A stretch of DNA of 56,745 nt, from NCBI GenBank assembly GCA_002705055.1, contig PAHY01000023.1, forward strand, positions 1 through 56,745, in the 5' to 3' direction. Both the position numbers and the translations under genes were made by a program. This document shows positions 1 through 8,721 of the stretch, in pieces. Every line of letters begins with the position of its first letter. The first letter of the stretch is position 1. Source of the stretch: Planctomycetota bacterium. Lineage in GTDB: Bacteria > Planctomycetota > UBA1135. Below the pieces are notes generated by a model. It worked only from the letters and a program-made list of their open reading frames with translations, had not been told where the DNA came from and searched no databases.

Positions 1-2016
1 GGCGACTACCTGGACGCGGACACCGTCTCGGCGGTCGAGCCGCTCGAGCTGGATGACGCGGAGCCGGGCCTGACGCTGACCACGCGCGAGCTCATGACGC
101 TGCGCAAGAACTGGTCCAGCGATCCGCGCACCAAGTCGGTCTTCGACAAGCTCAAGCAGCGCTGCGACCGACGCCTCGGCAACCGCCTGCTGGTGCCGAA
201 GACCGGGGGCTCCTGGCCGCAGCTCTACCGCTGCCCGGACACCCACGTGCGGCTGGAGATGATCGACTTCCATACGCACCGCTCGCCGGCGACCGGCAAG
301 GTCTTCACCGGCAGCCCGTACGACGAAGCGATCACGACTTATCGCCACAAAGCGCTGGGCGTGCAGGCCTTCGAGATGGCGCTGCTCTATCACCTGACCG
401 GCGACATGCGCTACGCCGAGCGGGCCGAGCAGATCCTGATGATCTACGCCCATCGGTATCCCAACTATGAGCTGCATGACCGCTTTGGTACGCAGCGCAA
501 GGATGCCGGGCGCGCTTTCAGCCAGACGCTGGAAGAAGCGCAGTGGCTGGTCGACCTGGTGCGCGCCCGCGACCTGCTGCGCGGCACCGGTCTGATTGAC
601 ACCTATGAGGATCACACGCTGCGGACCCAGCTGTGGGAGCCGGCGATCGCCGTGATTCAGCGCAACAACGTCGGCATCTACAACATTCAGTGCTGGCACA
701 ACACCGCGCTGTTCCTGGCCGGGACCGAGAGTGGGGACTACACCACGGCCTTCGAGGCGACCTACGGCACGACCGGTCTAGTCGAGCAGCTGGCGCAGGG
801 CATCCGCGCCGACGGCATCTGGAATGAAGGCTCGATCGGCTATCACTTCTTTGCCATCCGCGGCATGCTTCCGATGATCCACGCGATCGAGCGCACCGGC
901 GTGCAGGCCGACTACACCGCGATGAAGCAGATGTTCCTGTCGGCCTGGGATCTGGTGCAGCCGAACTTCACGCTGCCGCTGCTCAACGACGGCGCATTGG
1001 AAAGCGCGGAGCTCACGCTGCGCGACGAATACGAGCAGGCCTATGCGCTGTTCCCGAACGAGCCGGCCATCGACGACCTGCTGGCAGCTTTCGGGCGCGG
1101 CAAGAGCCTGTCGGCCGTGCTGTGGGGGAGTCGTGACCTGCCCGAGGAGGGCTGGGAGGATCTGGAGAGCGAGCACCTCGCGGATACCGGCCTGGGCGTG
1201 CTGCGCACGGGCCCGATCGAGAGCCGCACGATGGCGCTGGTCGACTACGGCCCGCACGGTGGCTACCACGGCCACTACGACAAGCTGGGGCTGACTCTGT
1301 GGATGCACGGCGGCCTGGCGATCCGGGAGGCCGGTTCGGATGGCTACGGCCAGTCGATCTCGGAGGAGTACTTCCGCAGCACGCTGGCGCACAGCACCGT
1401 GGTCGTCGATGGCGCCAATCAGCTCGAGAGCAGCGGCACACCGAGCTACTTCGATACCTCGACCGGCACCACCCTGAGCACCACGGTGACCGATGCCTAT
1501 CCGGGCGTCACCATGCGCCGCCTGGTGCACGTGACCGAAGAAGGCCATGCCGCCGACATGTTTGAGGCGACGGGCACCGGTACCCACACCTTTGACTACG
1601 TGCTGCACGGCTCGGGCAATCCGAGCATCAACCTGACGATGACGGAAGGCACGACTGGCTTCGGCGGCGCGTACAGCTACCTGCGCAACGTCAAGTCGGC
1701 GACGACCGATGACGACATCGTCGTGACCTTCACCCACGAGGGCATCACCAGCAAGGTGACGATCGTCGGCGAGCCGGGGACCACCGTCTTCCTGGCAGAT
1801 TCGCCCGGCGCGCCGATCGGCTCGACTCATCCGATCCTGATCGTGCGCCGCACTGGCACTCAGGCAGTGTTCGCGGCGGGCTTCACCGAAGGCACGCCGA
1901 CCCCTGGATTTGACGTCGATCTCGATACCGCCGGCTGGGAGCCGAAGCTGGAGGTCCAGCGCCCCGGCGCGACCGACCTGCGCCGCCTGAGCTTCGATCA
2001 GGCCCCAGGAATCTAA
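1..2016 (+). CDS. Heparinase II/III-type polysaccharide lyase, 5'-truncated by the window edge
   Basis: The frame is open from base 1; the first internal Met is at base 94, but the residues before it align with the downstream paralogue, so the true start lies outside the window. About 671 codons are visible. An alpha-helical toroid-like region (alginate-lyase/heparinase N-domain) precedes a beta-rich C-terminal half typical of heparinase II/III lyases. Family-like motifs are NIQCWHN (about bases 682-702) and GGYHGHYDKLG (about 1258-1290), where conserved Asn/His/Tyr residues are expected to act in beta-elimination of uronic-acid polysaccharides. The product is probably exported, as its paralogue is. 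It is followed by a strong terminator. The substrate (alginate, heparin-like or another sulfated glycan) cannot be told from sequence alone. Confidence 0.85.
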   Translation, partial: GDYLDADTVSAVEPLELDDAEPGLTLTTRELMTLRKNWSSDPRTKSVFDKLKQRCDRRLGNRLLVPKTGGSWPQLYRCPDTHVRLEMIDFHTHRSPATGKVFTGSPYDEAITTYRHKALGVQAFEMALLYHLTGDMRYAERAEQILMIYAHRYPNYELHDRFGTQRKDAGRAFSQTLEEAQWLVDLVRARDLLRGTGLIDTYEDHTLRTQLWEPAIAVIQRNNVGIYNIQCWHNTALFLAGTESGDYTTAFEATYGTTGLVEQLAQGIRADGIWNEGSIGYHFFAIRGMLPMIHAIERTGVQADYTAMKQMFLSAWDLVQPNFTLPLLNDGALESAELTLRDEYEQAYALFPNEPAIDDLLAAFGRGKSLSAVLWGSRDLPEEGWEDLESEHLADTGLGVLRTGPIESRTMALVDYGPHGGYHGHYDKLGLTLWMHGGLAIREAGSDGYGQSISEEYFRSTLAHSTVVVDGANQLESSGTPSYFDTSTGTTLSTTVTDAYPGVTMRRLVHVTEEGHAADMFEATGTGTHTFDYVLHGSGNPSINLTMTEGTTGFGGAYSYLRNVKSATTDDDIVVTFTHEGITSKVTIVGEPGTTVFLADSPGAPIGSTHPILIVRRTGTQAVFAAGFTEGTPTPGFDVDLDTAGWEPKLEVQRPGATDLRRLSFDQAPGI

Positions 2017-2041
2017 GTCCCGAAATCACCGTCACTTCACG

Positions 2042-2082
2042 CACGCCCCCCGGCCGAACGAGGCCTGGGGGCGTGTTTTTTT
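2042..2082 (+). terminator. Rho-independent terminator of the first lyase gene
   Basis: A GC-rich inverted repeat (arms cacgccccc at 2042-2050 and gggggcgtg at 2067-2075, with an inner ggcc/ggcc pairing) is followed at once by a run of seven T. It lies 26 bp after the stop codon, so the two tandem lyases are probably separate transcripts. Confidence 0.9.
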
Positions 2083-2120
2083 CAGCCCTGGTCAGGAACT
2101 CGGATCTCGATGTCGGAAGC

Positions 2121-2126
2121 TAGAAT
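2121..2126 (+). promoter_or_regulatory. Candidate -10 element for the second lyase
   Basis: TAGAAT matches the -10 hexamer seen repeatedly in this window before first genes. Here it is 69 nt before the ATG at 2196, so a leader of about 60 nt is predicted. No convincing -35 is visible. Confidence 0.4.
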
Positions 2127-2195
2127 GAGCTCGCGCGGCTGCTTTGGCCGCGCCTTCCCTCCTCCTCCACCACGGCGCGGGCGCCGCACGACCTG

Positions 2196-4472
2196 ATGGG
2201 TCTGGCCACGCTACTCCTTCCCCTCATCACCGCCATCCTCGCGCCCGCACAGTCGGGCACGATCGTGGCGTCCGAGCAGGTCGATGACCGGCTCGAGATC
2301 ACGGTCCAGCACCCGAGCACAGCGATCGGCAAGTTGGAAGTGCGCCAGCATGGTGCGCTGCAGCGCAGCTTCAAGTTGCGCGCGGGCGAGAACCGGCTCG
2401 ACTACCTGCTGCCGCGCACCGGCGCGCCGCTCGAGCATTCGATCGTCGAGCTGCTGCACCTGGACGCGGGCGGGCAGACGCTGGACAGCGCCAGCACCGA
2501 AGCGGTCGAACCCTTCGATCTGCCGGGGCATTCGATCCTCGCCCTGACACCGAATGACATTCGTTCACTGCGCAAGCGTCACGCGCTCGAGACGCGCGCG
2601 CGCAACGTGCTCGATCGACTGCTTGATGAAGCGGACGAGCAGCTGAGTGGCCCGGTCTTCATTCCGGACGACGGCGGCACCTGGACCAGCGGCTATCGCT
2701 GCCCGGATCACGGCGTCTTCCTGGAGATGGTGACGCTCCATTCGCACCGCTGCCCCGAGGATCAGAAGATCTGGACCGGGCGCGAGTTCGACATGGCGCT
2801 GGCGACCTTCCTGCACCTCGAGGCAGGACATCAGGCCTGGATTCAGAGCGTGGCGTACGCGCTGACCGGCGACCTGGCCCACGCCCAGCGTGTGCGCAGC
2901 ATCCTGCTGGGATACGCGCAGAAGTATCCCGGCTATCCGCTGCACAACCAAGAGGGTCAGCCCGACGCCCGCGGCGGCAAAGCCTTCGGCCAGACCCTCG
3001 ACGAGGCGATCTGGCTGATCGACCTGCTGCGCGGCTATGACTTGCTGCGCGGATCCGGCCTGTTCTCGACGCAACAGCAAGAGCAGATCGAGGAGTTCGT
3101 CTTCCGGGCAGCCGCGGACGTCATCGAGAACAACGACCTCGGCATCAACAACATTCAGAACTGGCACAACAGCGCGCTGCTGATCGCCGCTCTGACTCTG
3201 GGCGATGCCCCGCGGGCTGATCGCGCGCTGCACGGTGCAAGCGGATGGGACACGCAGGCGCAGCTCGGCATCGACGGCGACGGGATGTGGTTCGAGGGCA
3301 GCTTCGGCTACCACTTCTACACCTTCCGCGCGATGCTGCCGATGCTGCAGGCACTGCAGCGGATCGGTCTGGACCTCGATGTCGCCGTGGTCGAAGGCAT
3401 GCTGACGATGCCCTTGCGTTCGGCCTTCCCGGACGGCTCGCTCGCCATGCTGAACGATGGCTCGCTGCAGACCTTCGCCGACAATCTGCGCAACGATTAC
3501 GAGCAGGCGCTGCCATTCTGGCCGACCGCCGATGTGTGCAGCCCGCTGGTCGAGTACGGCCGCGGCGGAAGCTACGAGTCCGTGATCTTCGGTCAGGCGG
3601 ATCTGCCGTTCCAGGATTCCCAGGACTTCCCCGGGACCAACTTCGAGAACTCGGGCGTGGCGGTGCTGCGCACGGGCCCGAAGGGCGATCGCACCACGGC
3701 GATGCTCGACTACGGGGACCACGGCGGCTTCCATGGTCACTTCGACAAGCTGGGACTCAGCGTCTGGCACAGGCAGAAGCCGATCCTGCTGGAAGCGGGC
3801 GCGGTCGGTTACGGCACCGAGATCAGCGACGACTACTACACCCGCACGCAGGCGCACAACACCGTCGTGATTGACGGCCAGGATCAGGCGGCCTGCACCG
3901 GCCGGCTCGAGTCCTACGACGAGCTAGGTCCGAACGCGCGCGTGCTGGTTTCCGCCGACGCCGCCTACCCGGGCATCGCGCTGCGCCGTCAGGTCGCGAA
4001 CACCGAGTGGGGGCATCTGGTCGACGGGGTGTACGTCGAGGCGCCGCAGCCGGTGGTGGTCGACTACGTGCTGCACAGCGCAGGCACCATCGAGCACAAC
4101 TACACTCTGCAGCCGGACACGCTGGGTTACGGCGGGGCCTACGACTATCTGACTGAAGTTCGTTCCCTGGCGATCAGCCAGGACCTTAAGTTCCGCTTCG
4201 AAGGGTCGGGCGGCAGCGCGGTCATCAACCTGGTCGGCGAGCCCGGAACCAAGATCTTCCTAGCCAAGGCGCCTGGCTTCCCGCTGGGCAGCGAGCACGA
4301 GGTGCTCATCGTGCGTCGCCAGGCGGCGACCACCATCTTCGGCGCGACGATCACCGAGTACGGCTCGACCCTGGACGGCTTTGAGATCGAGGTCGACTCG
4401 CAGCTCGCCGATCCCGCGGTGGTGCTGAAGGTCGCCGGCGCCGGCCAGTTCCGCCTGCCCTTCCTGCGCTGA
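2196..4472 (+). CDS. Heparinase II/III-type polysaccharide lyase, secreted
   Basis: 758 aa. A hydrophobic N-terminus ending near PAQS is a plausible signal peptide. Residues from about 25 to 110 look like a beta-sandwich, followed by the helical toroid and the heparinase II/III-like C-terminal beta region. It carries the same motifs as the upstream gene: NNIQNWHNS (about bases 3148-3174) and GGFHGHFDKLG (about 3724-3756). The two are clear paralogues over their whole visible length, diverged enough that different substrates or endo/exo roles are possible. The gene has its own upstream -10 candidate and is flanked by terminators on both sides. Function is inferred from the family: extracellular or periplasmic eliminative cleavage of uronate-containing glycans. 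Confidence 0.88.
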   Translation: MGLATLLLPLITAILAPAQSGTIVASEQVDDRLEITVQHPSTAIGKLEVRQHGALQRSFKLRAGENRLDYLLPRTGAPLEHSIVELLHLDAGGQTLDSASTEAVEPFDLPGHSILALTPNDIRSLRKRHALETRARNVLDRLLDEADEQLSGPVFIPDDGGTWTSGYRCPDHGVFLEMVTLHSHRCPEDQKIWTGREFDMALATFLHLEAGHQAWIQSVAYALTGDLAHAQRVRSILLGYAQKYPGYPLHNQEGQPDARGGKAFGQTLDEAIWLIDLLRGYDLLRGSGLFSTQQQEQIEEFVFRAAADVIENNDLGINNIQNWHNSALLIAALTLGDAPRADRALHGASGWDTQAQLGIDGDGMWFEGSFGYHFYTFRAMLPMLQALQRIGLDLDVAVVEGMLTMPLRSAFPDGSLAMLNDGSLQTFADNLRNDYEQALPFWPTADVCSPLVEYGRGGSYESVIFGQADLPFQDSQDFPGTNFENSGVAVLRTGPKGDRTTAMLDYGDHGGFHGHFDKLGLSVWHRQKPILLEAGAVGYGTEISDDYYTRTQAHNTVVIDGQDQAACTGRLESYDELGPNARVLVSADAAYPGIALRRQVANTEWGHLVDGVYVEAPQPVVVDYVLHSAGTIEHNYTLQPDTLGYGGAYDYLTEVRSLAISQDLKFRFEGSGGSAVINLVGEPGTKIFLAKAPGFPLGSEHEVLIVRRQAATTIFGATITEYGSTLDGFEIEVDSQLADPAVVLKVAGAGQFRLPFLR

Positions 4473-4492
4473 TTCGAAGGGGGCAAGAGAAA

Positions 4493-4528
4493 ACGGGCGG
4501 CAGGTCTGACCTGCCGCCCGTCTTGTTT
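4493..4528. terminator. Bidirectional terminator between convergent genes
   Basis: A perfect 14-bp inverted repeat (arms 4493-4506 and 4508-4521) is flanked by a T-rich tract on the plus side and by A-rich sequence (T-rich on the minus strand) on the other. It sits between the lyase stop at 4472 and the stop of the minus-strand BI-1 gene at 4559, and can serve both. Confidence 0.9.
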
Positions 4529-4558
4529 TCGAGCAGGGCGCCCGAAGTGGAGCCTTGA

Positions 4559-5293
4559 CTACTCGCGGCTCGCGCCGAGCAGGCGCAGGATGTACAGGAA
4601 CATCACCACGAAGTCGGCGAAAATCGACGCGGCAGCGGTGGCCGCCATGTTGGCCGGGTAGTTGCGCAGAATGTTCGAGGTGTCGTACAGCGTGAAGCCT
4701 GCCATGAGCAGGACCATCATCGCGGCGAAGCCGGTGCTGGCGACGAAGGTCTCGCCGATGCCAAAGAAGGCGGCCAGGATGATGATGCCGAAGGCCAGCG
4801 CGGCGCCGATCATGAGGCCGGCTCGCATGAAGCTGAAGTCCTTCTTCGAGACAAGCGCGTAGCCGGTGAGCCCGCCGAAGACCGCCACCGTCAGGATGAA
4901 GGCCTTGGCGACGATCAGGTAGCCACCGAACGCCTGGGCATACTTCCAGACAATCGGACCCGTCCAAGCGCCGTACAACAGGGCGAACAGGCCCAGGCCG
5001 ACGATGTTGAGCGGGAAGCTCTTCGCCGTGACGCGAATCAGGACGAAGCCGCCGATGATCAGCGCGAGTAGGCCAAGCGGGCTGCCGGCGAAGATGCCGA
5101 GCACGGCTTGAGCCCACGCATCATTCGAGGCGATGACAGCAGCGCTACCCATCCACACGGCGATGGCAGCGCCGAACAACGAGTAGACCTTGCGGATGAA
5201 GGCCATCCGCACCGGGACCGTTTCGCGGGCGACCGAGACCTGACCCGGCGCGCCTTCGAAGGTGCCTGCAGTACCAGTTTGTTGGAACGACAT
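4559..5293 (-). CDS. Bax inhibitor-1/YccA family membrane protein
   Basis: 244 aa with about seven hydrophobic segments and an N-terminal soluble stretch of about 30 residues. Segments such as SLFGAAIAVWMGSAAVIAS and the acidic C-terminal end of the helical core fit the BI-1/UPF0005 family (TMBIM-like, pH-dependent Ca2+ leak in characterised members). The segment LMAGFTLYDTSNILRNY matches the family's conserved 'LYDT' region, with a nearby helix FADFVVMFLYILRLLG. A TAGAAT -10 lies 9 nt before the ATG, implying a leaderless transcript. The gene is monocistronic. The physiological role in bacteria is not settled; YccA-type members interact with FtsH. Confidence 0.9.
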   Translation of the reverse strand: MSFQQTGTAGTFEGAPGQVSVARETVPVRMAFIRKVYSLFGAAIAVWMGSAAVIASNDAWAQAVLGIFAGSPLGLLALIIGGFVLIRVTAKSFPLNIVGLGLFALLYGAWTGPIVWKYAQAFGGYLIVAKAFILTVAVFGGLTGYALVSKKDFSFMRAGLMIGAALAFGIIILAAFFGIGETFVASTGFAAMMVLLMAGFTLYDTSNILRNYPANMAATAAASIFADFVVMFLYILRLLGASRE

Positions 5294-5302
5294 GGTGTTT
5301 GG

Positions 5303-5308
5303 ATTCTA
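5303..5308 (-). promoter_or_regulatory. -10 element TAGAAT of the BI-1 gene
   Basis: On the minus strand TAGAAT is followed by 9 nt and then the ATG at 5293, so transcription would begin almost at the start codon. Confidence 0.5.
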
Positions 5309-5433
5309 GCAGTCGGACGCCTGCCTCTGGTTGTTGGGGCGGAGGCTCCGGCTGTTCAAGAGCTTACGCACGACGCCGCGCTTCGCCAGAAAATCGGGGC
5401 GCCGTGCGCGCGAAACCAGTCCCGGGGATCGTG

Positions 5434-7260
5434 TCAGGCGATCGCGCGCCGCCAGGCCCACTTCAGCGCGACCGCGCCGACGGCGGCGGTGAGCAGGCTG
5501 GGCATCCAGGGCTGCCCCAGCATCCAGCGGCCGGGCAGGAACATCAGGCCGTAGATCAGCGCGGCGCCGCCGGCCCAGCCGATCAGCACCGCCAGCCCCT
5601 GGCCGCGCGCCACCTGGTTGCCGACCGCGGCCTGATCGGCGCGGTGCGCGGCGGCGAAGCGCCCCCAGGCCCCGACCGGGCGGACCTTGGCGTAGAACTC
5701 GTGCAGGCGCTCTTCGCGGACCGGGCGGGTCAGCAGCGTGACCGTCACCATCACCAGCACCGCGGCGCCGATCGTGACCGCGTAGCTCAGCGGGTAGGTG
5801 GTCCAGGCCGGCGGCTCGAGCTCATTCGCGGTGTAGCTGCCGCGCAGCAGCGTGATCCCGATCGTGACCGTGGTCGAGGTCGCCATCGCGCTGATCTCGG
5901 TCCAGGCGTTGGCGCGCGACCAGAACCAGCGCAGCAGCATGGCCGGCCCCAGGCCGCCGACCAGCGACAGCGAGAAGGTGAACAGATCCGAGATGCTGTC
6001 GGCGTAGAAGGCCATCGTCGCCGCGATCGCGCCGATGACCAGCTCGAGGTAGCGCCCCACCCAGACGTAGTGGCGCGGATTCCGGTCCGGCGCCAGGAAG
6101 CGCCGGTAGCAGTCGTTGACCAGGTACGCCGACGCCAGGTTGAAGTGGGTGTCGAGCGTACTCATGAAGGCCGCCAGGAAGCTCGCGCACATCAGGCCGA
6201 AGACGCCCGGCCCGAGGAATTCCTTCATCATGTACGGGTAGGCGGCCTCGTGATCGACCTGGCCGTTCGCCATCAGCGGCAGATCACTGATCTCGACCAG
6301 CGCCAGCGAGGCCAGCGCGACGAAGATCCACGGCCAGGGGCGCAGCGCGTAGTGAGCGATGTGGTACCAGAGGGCCGCGCCGCGCGCGTGGTGCTCATCC
6401 TTGCAGGCCGAATAGCGCTGCACTGCCGGGCCGCCGCCGTCGGCGTTCTTGTTCAGCCAGCCCTGGACGCCGATGAAGATCAGGAAGGCACCGAAGCCGC
6501 TGCCGGTCCAGTACAGCGCTTCCAACCAGCCCAACGGCTCGCCGTTCTGGTCCACGTTCGGCGCGGGCACGAGCGCGGTCAGCTTCTGATCCAGGCCGGC
6601 GAAGGCTTCGCGCGCGCCCTCTAGGCCGCCCAGCGCATCTGCCGCGCTCCATGCCAGCAACAGCGCGCCGAACAGGGCGAGGAAGAACTGGAAGAAGTCG
6701 GTGATGACCACTCCCCAGAAGCCGGACAGGAAGGAGTAGCTCAGCGCCAGCACCAGGCCGCCGCCGACAATCCAGCCGTCGTAGCTGTCGTCGGGCAGCT
6801 CCAGCACGACGCGCACGACCTTCTTCATCGCCAGCAGCACCCAGGTCAGCACGATCGTGTTGGTGACCAGCGCGTGATACGCGCCCAGGAAGCCGCGCAG
6901 CGCTTTGGCCTGCCGGCCGCCGTAGCGATGCTCGATGATCTCGGCATCGGTCGTGACCTCCAGGCGGCGCCACCAGGCTGCGAGCACGATGATCGACAGC
7001 GCGCCGCCGCCGGCCATGCCCCACCACAGCCAGTTCTGGGAGATGCCGGCGCTGCGCACCCAGCCGGTCACGACCAGCGGGGTGTCGGCCGCGAAGCTGG
7101 TCGCGACGATCGACGTGCCCGCCACGTACCAGGGCAGCGAACGCCCGGCGAGGTAGAAGTCCTGGGTCGAGCGCGAGGCTCGGCGCGCCATGTAGGTGCC
7201 GACCCCGAGCGCGAAGGCGACGTACGTGCCGATCGCGACCCAGTCCAGCCAGTGGAACAC
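5434..7260 (-). CDS. Sodium:solute symporter (SSS family)
   Basis: 608 aa with about 13-14 hydrophobic segments. The N-terminus has the SSS pattern of a first helix, a basic loop, then 'DFYLAGRSLPWYVAGTSIVAT', close to the sodium-substrate symporter signature. It starts with GTG at 7260, only 4 nt after the stop of the upstream GH3 gene, so the two are surely co-transcribed. That context suggests it imports the product or substrate of the glycosidase, perhaps an amino sugar or anhydro-muropeptide; this is inference. The C-terminal region is long and ends with additional hydrophobic helices. No terminator is obvious after it. Confidence 0.9.
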   Translation of the reverse strand: MFHWLDWVAIGTYVAFALGVGTYMARRASRSTQDFYLAGRSLPWYVAGTSIVATSFAADTPLVVTGWVRSAGISQNWLWWGMAGGGALSIIVLAAWWRRLEVTTDAEIIEHRYGGRQAKALRGFLGAYHALVTNTIVLTWVLLAMKKVVRVVLELPDDSYDGWIVGGGLVLALSYSFLSGFWGVVITDFFQFFLALFGALLLAWSAADALGGLEGAREAFAGLDQKLTALVPAPNVDQNGEPLGWLEALYWTGSGFGAFLIFIGVQGWLNKNADGGGPAVQRYSACKDEHHARGAALWYHIAHYALRPWPWIFVALASLALVEISDLPLMANGQVDHEAAYPYMMKEFLGPGVFGLMCASFLAAFMSTLDTHFNLASAYLVNDCYRRFLAPDRNPRHYVWVGRYLELVIGAIAATMAFYADSISDLFTFSLSLVGGLGPAMLLRWFWSRANAWTEISAMATSTTVTIGITLLRGSYTANELEPPAWTTYPLSYAVTIGAAVLVMVTVTLLTRPVREERLHEFYAKVRPVGAWGRFAAAHRADQAAVGNQVARGQGLAVLIGWAGGAALIYGLMFLPGRWMLGQPWMPSLLTAAVGAVALKWAWRRAIA

Positions 7261-7264
7261 TGGC

Positions 7265-8641
7265 CTACTCGGCTCCTTCCTGCAGCAGCAGCGTCAGCAG
7301 CGCCGGCGAAAGCCCGGGCAGGAACCAGCCGCGGGCGCTGGCCGGAGCGACGTCGACCGCATCCGGCGAACCGGCGACGTAGACCACCGGGTGCTCATGA
7401 TGCAGGGCTTCGAGCCAGTGCGAGGGCAGGTTGGGCAGGCCGTGGCCTTCGCGCGCGCCGCACAGCACGAGGATGGCGCGCGGCATCTGCTCGGGGACCG
7501 GCTCGTCCGGCTTGACCACGGCGACGCCGAACTCCTCGAGGAAGTTCACCGCGTCGGGGGTCGAGGCCAGGTTGATCGCGATGTCCGGGCGCGGGTGGCT
7601 GCGGCCGTGCGCGCCGCCGGGCAGCGGGCGCAGCAGCGACTTCAACGAGCCGCCGAGCACCAGCGGCTTCGGCGGTGCCGGGTCGGTGTCGAGGGCATGC
7701 CGGATCAGCTTCTCGACCCGGGCCACGGCCTCGCGCACGCGCGCTTCGCTCAGATCGCCGCGGTCCAGCGCGTCGCGCAGTGCGACGGCGACGGCGACCG
7801 GATCATCCGGGTAAAGCATCAGATCGCAGCCGGCGTGGATCGACTGCACTGCCAGTTCTTCGACCGGTTCGCTGCCGAAACCCGCCATGTTCAGCGCATC
7901 GGTGACCACGCAGCCGTCGTAGCCGAGGTCCACCCGCAGGATGTCCATCAGCTTCTTCGAGCGGGTGGCCGGCAGGCCTTCCTCGTCGATCATCGGGAAC
8001 TCGATGTGCCCGGCCATGATCGAGGGGCACTTCGAGGCCAGGGCGCGGTACGGCTCGAGGTGCATCTCGATGTCGTCGAAAGCGACCGCGGCTTCGGTGT
8101 GGCTGTCCTGGCTGCACGCGCCGTGCCCGGGGAAGTGCTTGGCGCAGGGGATCCCGCCGGCGTCGAGCACGCCCTGAATGAAGGCGCCGCCGCACTCGAT
8201 CACGCGCTGCAGCTCGGGGCCGAAGGCGCGGTTTGCCACAATCGGCGAACTGACCACGTCTTCGCCCAATCGGTGCAAGTCGAGCACCGGGGCGTAGATC
8301 CAGCGCACCCCGGCCTGCGCGGCTTCGGCGGCGGTGCGGTGGCCCGCGTCGTAGCAGGCCTCCTGGCCGAGGATGCCCAGCGCCCAGGCGTCGGGCAGCG
8401 GGGTGAGCCCCTCAAACTGCTGGCCTGCGCCGCGCTCGAGGTCGGCGGCGAACAGGATGGGGTGGCCCGCCTGCTCTTCCAGGATCTCGTGCAACCACGA
8501 GACGTCCTCGGCGTCGCCGCCGAAGATGAGGAAGACGCGCGGGTCAAACTCGCGCAGGCAGCGCAGGGCCTCGGCGAGACCTTCGCCTTTGTCGAGTCGC
8601 AGCGCTGGCGCGACCAGGGTATCAGTGATGCGTACGGACAC
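7265..8641 (-). CDS. Glycoside hydrolase family 3, NagZ-like beta-N-acetylhexosaminidase
   Basis: About 458 aa from GTG 8641; the frame extends to an ATG at 8698, but the extra Arg/Pro-rich residues do not look like family sequence. It has the NagZ signature KHFPGHG followed by DSH, whose His is the acid/base in NagZ enzymes, and VVTDALNMAGF, whose Asp is the nucleophile. NagZ removes GlcNAc from GlcNAc-anhydroMurNAc peptides in peptidoglycan recycling. A C-terminal extension of about 130 residues beyond the TIM barrel resembles the C-terminal sandwich of longer GH3 members. It is first in an operon with the SSS symporter and sits near MltA, which fits a wall-recycling role. No signal peptide is seen, so it is predicted to be cytoplasmic. 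Confidence 0.88.
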   Translation of the reverse strand: MSVRITDTLVAPALRLDKGEGLAEALRCLREFDPRVFLIFGGDAEDVSWLHEILEEQAGHPILFAADLERGAGQQFEGLTPLPDAWALGILGQEACYDAGHRTAAEAAQAGVRWIYAPVLDLHRLGEDVVSSPIVANRAFGPELQRVIECGGAFIQGVLDAGGIPCAKHFPGHGACSQDSHTEAAVAFDDIEMHLEPYRALASKCPSIMAGHIEFPMIDEEGLPATRSKKLMDILRVDLGYDGCVVTDALNMAGFGSEPVEELAVQSIHAGCDLMLYPDDPVAVAVALRDALDRGDLSEARVREAVARVEKLIRHALDTDPAPPKPLVLGGSLKSLLRPLPGGAHGRSHPRPDIAINLASTPDAVNFLEEFGVAVVKPDEPVPEQMPRAILVLCGAREGHGLPNLPSHWLEALHHEHPVVYVAGSPDAVDVAPASARGWFLPGLSPALLTLLLQEGAE

Positions 8642-8707
8642 GGGGGAGTGGGGACGCGGCCTGAGTCGAGGGTAGGGGCCGGCCGTGCCCGAGTCCACGG
8701 CCGGCGC

Positions 8708-8713
8708 TAGAAT
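8708..8713 (+). promoter_or_regulatory. -10 element TAGAAT of the isoaspartyl peptidase gene
   Basis: TAGAAT is followed by 8 nt and then GTG 8722. A weak -35-like gtgccc lies 17 bp upstream (8685-8690). The spacing implies a leaderless mRNA. Confidence 0.5.
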
Positions 8714-8721
8714 CCCGCCCC

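Noticed and set aside
2125..2196. Possible 23-codon leader peptide with TGATG overlap to the second lyase
   Set aside because: Its ATG overlaps the proposed -10 (TAGAAT), so it would lie upstream of the transcript start; Pro/Arg-rich content is not informative.
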